Assembly (NCBI GenBank): GCA_026182355.1
Contig: JAPFBL010000104.1
Coordinates: 2,907,501-2,971,500 of the forward strand
DNA: 64,000 bases
Reading direction: 5' to 3'
DNA from: Hermatobates lingyangjiaoensis
Lineage: Eukaryota; Arthropoda; Insecta; Hemiptera; Hermatobatidae
Shown piece after piece: positions 47,201-59,100 of the stretch; the first letter of the stretch is position 1; every line of letters begins with the position of its first letter. The translations under genes were made by a program, and so were the position numbers. The notes under the pieces were generated by a model that ran no database searches, had not been told where the DNA came from, and was given only the letters and a program-made list of their open reading frames with translations.

Positions 47201-50200
47201 TAACTTAATTTAGTTAACGTAATTGCGAAATAGACTCTGACCGGACTTTGCAATCATTTCAACGTAAACAGACAGTGGCTCGGAATCAATGGTATGTGTG
47301 GTATACACACAGACTCCCCAATACCACATCCAGTCATTATGTACGCCTCTATGGCATATCTGTGTAGAGCACGAACTCAGAGTCGTGTCCCGTTGCACAG
47401 TTTTGGGGCACTCATGTTTCGTAACATGAAATTTGTTACTGCTACTAAATTGCAGCATGATTGGTGCTCCTACTTTAAGTTTTTACTCATGAGCAGGCAG
47501 TCCAGGAGAAATAAATTCAGAGTCAAGAAATTCAATTAGATAATGAACTGCTTCTTCATCACTAATCCAATCTCTTTACTGACTTGTAAGGTCTTTCCTC
47601 GGTATGATATAGTGTAAGAACTTGTTTGTTGATTTTTCCTGCCTGTCCGTATTAAGAGTTGAGAATTGCTCGTTTACAAAACTATTTATTCGTAATAGAT
47701 AGTACATCCTCAACTCTGGGAAACACTTTTTCAAAGATGTCAAATACGCAATATATTCATATGCTCCAATGAAATTAAAATCAACTAACAATACCTACTT
47801 GCTTCACCTGTGTATTTTCAAAACAAACTTGTCTGTGAAGTTAGGAAAATACGCTTAAAGCCCTATAACTTCGTTTCTGTACTTAATTATAAATCTATTT
47901 AGAGCCCATATTTTAAGTTAGGCATACACAAATCCAGTGTCAAAGTTTCAGCTCACCATGTCTTATGGTGGCTGAGTTTACTTGCGACAAACGTTTTTGC
48001 TTTAAACGTCCATAACTTCACTTCTACGTTGAATTTCCAAATAATTCAGAGCCTATATTTTAAGTTTGACCTACACAAATCTACTGTAAAAGTTTCAGCT
48101 TTATATGTCTTATGGTAGCTGAGTTTACTTGTGACAAAGTTTTGCGGACAAACAGACAAACCGACAGAAATTTTTCTAAGGGTGGATTCGGTTTCTCCAA
48201 TGTATGAAACGTAAAGAAAACTTGAATTGAGTCAGTTCTAAGCAATGTACAGACAAAATCATTATTTTATGTATATAGATATATATATAAAAAGACTTCA
48301 CATAAACACGTGAAATCAAGAGGGACTGTGCAACCTCTATACCTATTGGCGGAACAGCAGAGGCTTCGCTGGGTAGCGAGTAAGTGGGGCTTTCTAACAG
48401 CCGCACACCTGGACCTACAAAATACTCTTTTCCTATTGGCCACCATCTGAACTAATCATATATCTTTCCCCGGACAATCCATACAAACCTATATATATAT
48501 ATATATATTTATATTGAAACAGGAAAACGATCCAAAAGGACAACAAACGTTTCACGATGAATCAGAAACACAGAACTAAGGAACAACTCCTGATGATGGT
48601 TCAACCGAAAATTAGAGACAGTAAGTGTGTTTGTTCCTTAGTTCTGTGTTTGTGATTCATCGTGAAACGTATATATATATATATATATATATATCAGTTA
48701 TAACGAAAGCAACAGAAAGGTAATCACGTACATAAATCAGTTGTATATATCCACAATCGTCTTGGTCAGGAGGCCCAGTGTTCCGCAGGGAAGGAGGGAG
48801 AGTCATCTCTGTATTGCTTTCGATATAATTTTTATCTACAATATTATGAATCGATTCACTTGTTATATATATATAATCAAGCATAAGAAAAAACCGAGTG
48901 AGACTCGGTTCAATATTCTGGCATCCGTCCTCAAACGGATGAACATCATGGGTGTTCATGACAGCTTAAAGTCAAACCAAGATTATACTGCTATATAGGA
49001 CTGCAGTTGAGGTCTGCTGAGCTTAAAATGACTAATCCATATCTAGTCGTGTGTTGCGTTCTTGAATAAATTCAAGTTGTATTTTTTTCTGTTTTCTTTG
49101 TCAGTAAAATCAATTATTGTTTTACAGAAGCAGAAAGGATTAAGGCTTGTTGTTTGTTCAGCAACAGTTAATGCGGACCATTTACAAAATTTTTTTAACC
49201 TTAATACAACTCAAGAAGCAATCAACGACACGAGTACAATAATGAGTGTTGAAGGGAGACTATATCCTGTTGAAATTTATTATTCAAAAGGTAAGGAACA
49301 GTGGAGTTCTCAACGGAATGAAAAATCATAATGTTGCGAGTTCATTATACTTTTAAACCAGTTCATTATATGTCATTAAAATATAGGCATCATTTTCTTT
49401 CCTACTCTTCGTTCTGTTTTTGGTTTACCCTTGTCGTTTCTGTATATCGTTCTTCTGGGTTTCTGATACATCTAGAATCCTTTCTTGAGGGTATTTCTAA
49501 TGTTGCCACTAGTACATTAAGATTTTACTTGTTCGTAAGAGTCTATTAAATATGCAGTATTTCTTCTATTCCAGACAATAGCTAGGACATCACTGTCCCA
49601 CTTGATCCTTACTCATGGTTTTATGATTACATAACTAAGAAAACCATTATCATTCGCGTAATATAACCTGACCAACCTACTCTATTAATGAACTAGCCAG
49701 CTTCGAATGGGTGAACAATTAATAATAGTTAATTTACAGTGTTTTTTATGGCTTTTTACGATATTTATGTCTTGTGTCGGCGGGACTGAAAGGGTTAGTA
49801 GAAGACATTAACTTTGGGACATCATTCCCGAGTCAAAAAACATTTTTTTTCTGATTGAATCACTGGACTCGGGATTAACAGGTTAACCTCTTTTCTAAAG
49901 GGACGACTTTTTTTTTTTCAGTGTATCCATTTTATATTACAGTATATTGTCTCCACCTTATGTGATTCTGATTTATTTATATAACGAAAAATTATAATTT
50001 AAAACTTGCAATATTCGAATTTAGACGTTAACATAGGGTATCCGGTAAGTAAGAATAAAGTATAGAGGTCATATTCTTGAATTTCACTATTCGCTAATTC
50101 AAAAGTGTGAATATTAACATCCAATTATGACTTTTTTAGTGTATTAAAAGTTTGTATGCTAAATCCTGGAAAAGAATATAGATTAGTATATAGATTTGTT

Positions 50201-53200
50201 TTTTAGAGCCCGTTAGCAACTATCTGGATGTTCTGGTGGAGACTGTGATCAATATACATAAGTCAGAAGGCTCTGGTGATATTCTTGGCTTCCTTACAGG
50301 GCAAGAAGAAGTGGATACTGCTGTTCAGTTGCTATACGAATATTCCACCCAGAATCCAAAACAAACATGTCTGTATCTGAGTAATACTTGTCTGTCCACT
50401 TTTTGATGAAGCTGAGGTTTATAATGATGCAAAGTACATTTAATTTCGATATATATATATATATTATCAGTTAGCTTCATTTAAAAAAACTATATAATTA
50501 AAAAAAAACATAATAATTTGAAACAGTCAAATTACTCAACTTTACTATGAGTAAATTTATTTTTATTCAATTTAAATTAATGTTTGATGAATATATTTGA
50601 ATCTCAGAACATTCAAATCACTTGAACAAGCTGTTTTCGTCCCTAATGTTTTTATTTCACTTGTTAATTTTTTATAATTGATGACTTATACTTTAAGTAG
50701 ACTTAAATTCCTTAAATATATATATATATAAAAGACTAAGATCTTTCAACCGTAACAAATGGCCTTTGTCAGAGTCAAAAATTCTTTGTCGTGTTTTGTG
50801 TAATTTAAAGTTTTATAGTCCGTGTGGGCCATTTCTTCAATTTAGTATATATATATAAAAATAAAACAAGATTTCACAACAATCACATGAAACAACAATC
50901 AATATTCAAACAACAATTATCATAAACATAAGTAACAGTTTGTTCAAATTTTTATTCAGTCCTAACGAGGGCAATAGCCTAATCTAAGAGGGTTGACAGC
51001 TAACGGATAGTTTTTTACTTTTTCTTATTTTACTCCTTTGTTTACTTGAGTATCCCTCTCTGGACTATTGGCCTTTCCTGCACTTTAAACCCTTTTAAAA
51101 TACCACTCTTCCCTCCCATTCCTTTGAACCCCTCCTCACCATGATGTTTCTGCCTCTTGTGTTGCAGTTGGATTTTTGACTCTGACGAAGACCGCTTGTT
51201 ACGGTTGAAAGATCTTAGTATTTTCCCCCTTTCCTTATTGTAGTTTGAACATATATAGATATATATTGTTTTTAGACAATTTTTTGTTGTCGAGGTTTGG
51301 TTTATTTTTCATGCAGACTACTTATTTTTTATGTGACTTGTTTGACTCTGAACCAAACTTCAATAAAAAAGAATAATATAAATATATTTGTTCGAGATAA
51401 GAACACTGTACATTCTGTTTACAGTAAAGTTATATCCATTACCCATGTATGGAACGCTGACCAACTCAGAACAGTTAAAGGTTTTTCGTTATACACCCAA
51501 AGGAATGAGGAAAGTCGTAATTGCAACGAACATTGCTGAAACTTCTGTTACCATCCCTGGAATAGTTTATGGTGAGATTTGTTACATTTTAGTTGTTTAG
51601 TATTGTAGAAATATTTTTTTTCGGAAACGTGATATTTCTTTATCAATTTTTAGAAACATGTTTAATCTGTGTGAACACTGACATGTACCACAGTGATTAA
51701 ATATTAATGTTAGTTATATGTTCTAAATTTATTAATTAATAATAAATACAAGTTAAGCTTCCAGTTTTTTTAACTCAGTCACTAAGCTTAAGTCACTTTT
51801 GTCAATGATTGAGAAGTTTGAGAATTGGGTACCAGGTTAGCCCAGTGGCTGACCTGAGTAATTTGCTCACCTCTGGATTGGTAGATATGGGTTCAATACC
51901 TAATCTGGCCCTCGATTTATTTACGTGGGAAGGAAATTAATCTGAACACGTCGTCCCTCAGAGAGGACATTAAGCCGTTGATCTCGAGCCTGTGTACCAT
52001 GTCAGGTACTCGTTGAAGATCCCTTCTCCAAATACACTTGAGTTTGGCAAACTTTAGGGCTCTTAAATAGAATGTTCATTGTGTGGTTACACAAAGGGTC
52101 AATATTCAGCTACTGTTACTGAAACCTAACCTAACCGTGAGAATTCCTTGTTAAAAAAAAATGTTTGAGAATGTATTGTCAGTCAATGACACACTCTTCT
52201 ACATCTCGACAACGAAGTCTTGATCATTTTAAAATCATTCCATTCCAAGCAATTATCATAATAATGACAAGACAGAAATGGACGGGTGGAAGAGTGGTCG
52301 AGGGTTTCTCATTGCTTTTCCTCAAATGTGTCTCTTAAATGACTAGTGTTTTCGTAGAGAAGGGTGTCATTCCTCATGGGCATACCTTATTATTTAATTC
52401 ATTTCAACGGACATGTATTACGTTTATTCACGTGTAAAAGAATTTTATTACCGAGTAATAATAGTCGAATTAGTTTTAACACGTACTCTTCTGGAGTAGG
52501 TTAATCAAACAAAGATAACTGGAGGGAATTTAGTTGTCTCAAAATCGCAAGATTATTGGTTTCACATAACACCAATGCTGTGACATGTAGGCTGAGTCTC
52601 AATTATAGCTACATTTTAATTAAGTTTGGTATATATAATTAAAGTAAAATTTTTAAAGATAATTTCTCCTGAAGACATCTGATGAACTCTTTTGAACAAA
52701 AATTTGCTTTCTAGTTGTAGACTGTGGGTTTGCAAAGCTGAGGTGGTTTGACCCAGACTCCTATACAGAGGCGCTTGTCATGGCACCAGTGTCCAAGGCA
52801 GCTGCTGAACAGAGAGCAGGCAGGGCTGGTCGAGTGAGGAGAGGCAGAGTATTTAGGTATGGTTTGATATCTAGATGACCAAGATGTGAAGGAATGATTC
52901 AATGTGTGATTTTTGAAGTGAAATTGCATTCCAAATGGAAAATATTTATTATCAATCTTTACCAAGAAAGGTGTTATTTTCCCTTCTTATTATTAATTGT
53001 ACTACGGCTCACAAACACGTGATCATATATTCTATTAACAGTAGTTAACTTGCCAAGTACGCGGAGTATCCCCCCCCCCCCCCCTCAAATCAAACTGATT
53101 TCGTTACTGTCAGGTTGTCTGGTATCGGTATGATCTGTTATTAACGACTTTAAAGTGTAATCCTCTTTAGAGTTACTATTATTATTTTACATCAGGTGGT

Positions 53201-55090
53201 AATTTTAAGTATATTCCACACGAAAAATATAGCATATATTAGCCAAAGTAGTGGAGTCATAGGGTCCAGAATGGTTGATAGTTAATTGGGGTTCAATTAA
53301 CTCTCAAGAGTTCAGTGACCAGTTATTGAGAGACTCGGCTGAGATAATTATGATTGAACCCCAGGGGTTTGGTAAGACTGTTAATGAGACTCGGCCGAGA
53401 TAATCATGATTGAACCCCAGGGGTTTGGTAAGACAGTTATTGAAACTCGGCCGAGATAATCATGATTGAACCCCAGGGGTTTGGTAAGACAGTTATTGAG
53501 ACTCGGCCGAGGTAATCATGTTTGAACCCTAGGAGTTCGGTAATACATTTATTGAGACTCGGCCGAGATAATCATGTTTCAACCCTAGGGGTTCGGTGAG
53601 ACAGTTATTGAGACTCAATGGAGATGGTCATAATATGACTTAAAGGCTAAGGTACATGATCTAAACCAAAACTAGTCAACATCGTCAAGGTATTCCTTAG
53701 TATGTCAGACTTGACAGGTGTCTATCAAGTAGATAAAGGAGTTTTACAAGGTTTGTAAGAAAAAAACTATTATAATTGTTGTTCTGAAGACTATCTACAA
53801 TATCTGGCTTTATTGAATTAACACTGGTTAAATTCGAGCATTTTCTCGTGATGGAGTGGTGTATTACTCCTCATCTTCGTTATTGAGGTACACGACTTAT
53901 TTTATTATTGTATTCATAGATGGTAGACATATATATCCACTCGTCATCCCTAAAAATATTTGTAAAGTTTATATAAATAGTAAAGATCTTTATAAATCTT
54001 TTATCGTATCTGCTATGTCAACTGGAGAAAGAAAGTGTTTTGAATAAATTATACTATATGGTTTTATTTTTATGGATCAAGAAGATAGCATCCTGATGGC
54101 ATGATTTGAGCTACCAAGTTAAGAAATTTTACTCAAGCGATGACAAATCTTGCTAAACCTCTGGCAGCTGAGGGAAATGGAAGAATTTTTTTTTCTGATT
54201 CTGTTGTTCAGCTTTATAATTTTATGCATAGTTCATTAAAAGGGATCGTCAGTTGCATACTTGAATTTAAAAAAAAAGATTTGTTTTTTTTTACAAATTG
54301 CTAACCTCTTGTACGAACACCAAACCCTTTTTCTCTTTAAGAAGTGCACTGTGTTTACCAACCATGGAGAAGTTGTACTTGAAAGAAACCTTTGGCGCAG
54401 TTGACAGTGCTTTAAAATGTATTGATAAAACTCCAGATAATGACGGGTTGAACTCTCCTGCTCAATACATACTCCTTATTGTTTGATATATTTCAGTTTT
54501 ATTCTGTTTCAGGCTGTATACAGAAGACAGTTATCAGGAACTGTTAGAAGAAACCCCAGTTGAAATGAGACGGGTTGAACTTTCCGGAGCTGTTCTACAG
54601 CTTAAAGCCCTAGGCATTGACAACATTGTCAGATTTCCTTTTCCTTCCCCGCCTCCTGCCAAGTCTCTTCTTACAGGTATATTTAACCAGTTGTTCTCTG
54701 AATTAGTTTAATATTATTCTAAATATTAAATTACACAATGAGTAGGACATTATTTCCTGCCTAGGTCTATATATTTGGGCAAATGTAGCAAAAAAATTCT
54801 GTAAATAATTTTAATCTATTAGTAATACATTCAAGGGTGCCAGAGGCTCCTTGTTACCATCAATATAAAGATTTGTTTTAATGGCCAGTAAGCCGTCTGT
54901 CCTAGACTACAGAGACAAGAGAGCCAGCCTATGTGCACCCGAAAGCAACAGTTGGGTGAAAGTTAATATCCCCAATCTTTACTCCTTGAGTGCCTTCCTC
55001 TCTTTTCCCTCCTGATAACGGTGGTATAATTACACACTGAAGTGTGTTTGTGTATCTGTTTCTTGTTTACGTATAGTTTGCATATGAACA

Positions 55091-55123
<33 letters not shown>

Positions 55124-56101
55124 CCCCCTACCTTAATACCCCCATAATGCCCCGTGATCCAGGGTGATGTCCTGTGAACATTCCAAAAGTAATCCACCTC
55201 TATATATATAAACTAACAATCCTACTATTATTCTCATTATTGTCCTGATGATGAATGTGGTACATTCGAAACATATCGACTAGCAATATTGGTGATATGC
55301 TTTATAGTTTTAATGAAGAGACGAGGAAGGAATTCCGGAATCTGGAGAAATTGTGTTAGAAACAGATACAAACCAAATATGGGGTATATATATATACATA
55401 TGCTTTAATGCCAAAGTAGATATTGAAAAAGACGAGCCAATCCCTGTTGCGTATCATTTTGGACACTTCTTATTGGTTGTGGGTGTTTTTTCGTGAGACA
55501 CCTTTCTCCTTCGCACACTCCGTCTGCTTGGCCGCCTCAGCCTTCTCTCCAGGGGAGGGCTCACAGTCCCTACTTAATTTTCTAATAGAGTTGGATGAAG
55601 GTCTTGGCGTCCTTGCTTGGAAGTGTACCTCGTCGAATTTGGTGTTTCCTATGGGCTTAGTGGATTTCATAAGATACTGGTTGTTGGTGTTTTCTGTAGA
55701 TTCTATTGTTGTGGGTGTATGGAGAACCATCTTTCCTCTCCATCCCCCTCGTACGCTTGGCCGCCTCTGCCGTGCTTCCTGGAGAGGGCTCGCAGTCCCT
55801 ACTATAGGTTCACAGAGGGCAGGAATGGCATAGGCGTCCTCACATAGAAGAGTTCCTCGTAAGAATCTGGTCCGGGCTATGGGCATTATGGGTTGATGTA
55901 TGTCTGGCGTTTGCCGTTGGAGCCTTTACTGCAGTGCTTTCTTGAAGAATGCGTGGCGCCTTCCTCGTGTTCCCCTCATGTCGTTGCTACCGGTTTCGAC
56001 CGTTCCTCGGTCATTCTCAAGCTGGTGGGTGTCACCAAGAAGAGGAAAGATGGTGACAAAAGAAAACAAAGTCTTGTTTTCCCATTTCTTATTGTGGTTT
56101 G

Positions 56102-56171
<70 letters not shown>

Positions 56172-59100
56172 CAAAACACAATAAGAAATGGGAAAACAAG
56201 ACTAAGATCTTTCAACCGTAACAAGCGGTCTTCGTCAGAGTCAAAAACCCAACTGACCCAACCCAACTCAGTTGGGTTTTTAACTCTGACGAAGACCGCT
56301 TGTTACGGTTGAAAGATCTTAGTCTTGTTTTCCCATTTCTTATTGTAGTTTGATCATTGATTGTTGTTTCACGTGTTTATGTGAAATCTTTATATATATA
56401 TATATACCATGATAAACGAAAAACAGTCCGGCATTTAAAACCTTTTTCATAGGCAGAAGTTTAAATTTTGAAACAGAAAAACTAAGTATTACATTATAAA
56501 TTATTTTACAAAGAAAAATAGTATGTGGATTTTAACAACTGTAGTCTGAATGAACACGTGACACTGTTCATTCAGAGTGTCACGTGTTCATTCAGACTAC
56601 AGTTGTTAATATCCACATACTATTTTTCTTTGTAAAATAATTTGTAATGTAATACTTAGTTTTTCTGTTTCAAAATTTATACTTCTGCTTATGAAAAAGG
56701 TTTTAAATAAAGACCGAAACGTTGGCAATGAGGGTTTAATTTGAACCTGAAGAACTGACCGAGTCCCGATAAATTTTAGTTTTGTTTCTATTCCGCGGTC
56801 GATACTTTTATCATTATGTATATATGGTGTGTGTGTGTGTGTGTTAATGAAAAATGTAATTTGGAGTGCTTAATTCGTAACTTAAATTCGTAATTGGAGT
56901 GCTTAAATTTGCTGTGCCTTAAGGATTGGACTCAGGATGCATTGTTTATGTTGTAGATCTGTAAAGGAACTAGTGTATTTGCTCATGCATTCTCGCTTTC
57001 ATGTCCGTTTCTTTGACAGGCGTGGAGCTGCTACACGCTTTGGGGGCAGTTGATGAAGACACCAAGCTTACCAGTCCTTTAGGCCTCAACATGGCCGAGT
57101 TTCCTCTCAGCCCATTACATTCAAGAGCGCTTCTTATATCTCGTCAGTACTAATACCCTTTATCTCTATTACAACTTCCTAGTTTTTTTTTTATTCTCTC
57201 TAAATCTGTTCATGGTTACTAAAATTCATGATTTCCACGTAAAAAACATCAATCTGTGTTACTTCATGTCATGTTATTGGCCGAAAGGAGGCACGCTGAC
57301 CTTTCGGCTAATGATTCAAAACTGGTACCTTGGTTCTCGACCATAATCTGTTCCGAAACCCGGTTCCAAAACCGATTGGTCCGAATTCCAAATCAATTTC
57401 ATCCATAAAAAACAATTGAAATGGCCCTAATCCGTTACAAGACATTCAAAAACTATTTTCCCATACCGTATTTTAATTCAGAATGAAGATAATTTTGGAT
57501 GTATACAAAATGCAATCAACAGATGTGAACATTAAAATAAATTATAAATTAAGTTATGAATTCTTACCTTTGAAGAGGTCAGATGTTAGCATATAGGTAA
57601 ATGATGGGTGAGGGAGAGGAAAGGTGTTCCTGCTTGGAACCCCATGACAGTTTTAGGTTCGAATTCCAATACAAAAATAAATCTAATTTTTTGTTCGAAT
57701 TCCGAATTGTATGATGCCCAAGACGTTCGAAAATCGAAGTTGTACTGTACTGGGAAACTGACATTTTATTAGCATCTTTCGGAATACCAGAAAGTAGTGC
57801 TCCTACAGAAGAACATCTGTGCGTTCTCCATGGTTACAAAATGCAACTATCAATTATAAAAGTACAAATATTTCGTGTGAATGAGGTAAAAAGTATTTGT
57901 ATATTTACAATTTAAGTTCTTTTAGAATTATAAATTTTTTTTATTGTTGAATTTATATTGTTTATATTGTTGAATTTTCATAATAGTATTTTTTTTTTAA
58001 ATAATGGTTGTCAAAACCCTAATGAATTCTATTTACTAATGTTTAGTCTATGTCATGGTTAGCCACTATGGGCTGCAGTGAAGAAATGTGCAGCGTGCTG
58101 GCCCTCCTCCAAGTGAAGAGTATATTCGTGACACCTGCCGGAGGAGCAGCAGCTCTGAAAGCAAGACAGGCCCGACACCAGTTCCAGGTCACTGAGGGTG
58201 ACCTGCTGACAGCCCTGAACGCCTTTACTTGTTGGGCAGACAGAGCAGAAAAGGGGGACTCGGCCCTTCGCCAGTGGGCTCACAACAACTTTCTTAACCA
58301 CCGCAGTCTGCGGAGGGCAGCCGTGGTGAGGGCGCAGCTAGCCAGTCTACTCGCCAAGCTCGACCTCCCTCTCGTCTCCTCCAGAGGTCAGATTATCTCG
58401 TATTCAAGCTTTATAACGGTTCGTGTCTTAAATACAATCATTTCTTCACTTACTAAAATAAACTGTCCTCCTTGTTTAACTTACAATATTTCTAGTAATT
58501 AAATGATTAGTTCCTTTTCAAAGTGTTTTCAATTAAATTACATTTCTATCATATACTGGGACATTATCAGAGTAGATTAGATAAACCTCATATAGATCGT
58601 AGTAATGTTCTACGATAAACCTATATATAAAATATATAATTATAAAACTAAACTAATACTTTTATAAAATTAAACGATATAAAATTCTAAAATACACTCT
58701 CTGCTTGTTAATTTTGCTTTGCTCTTCCCCTGAGGAAGGTAAATCTATATAAATAAAAGAAAGTTTTATTTGTACATTACTTAGAACTGACTCATTTCAT
58801 GTTATCTTTACGTTTCATACATTTGAGAAACCTAATCAGCCCTTAGAAAAATTTGATAGTGTCTCAAAAATGTGCAACAGGACACGACTCCGAATTCGTG
58901 CTTTGCACAGATACGTCATAGAGACTGATATCATGGCTAGGTGTAGTATTGGGGAGTCAGTGTTTATACCACGCATACCATTGATACCTGGCAACTGTCC
59001 CTTTCAATTCAAACAGTTGCAATTTCCCGTCAGCGTCTGTTTGGCAATGACGGTAAATTAGTCGCAAGGCCAAACTCTATCTACGGTAGGAGTGAGTATC

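Noticed and set aside
53270..53630. CRISPR-like array
   Set aside because: Units are head-to-tail without unique spacers and lie in a eukaryotic intron; a minisatellite explains them.
55423..55886. Frames of 136 (+) and 138 (-) residues
   Set aside because: GC-rich duplicated repeat with open frames on both strands; no domain or splice support.
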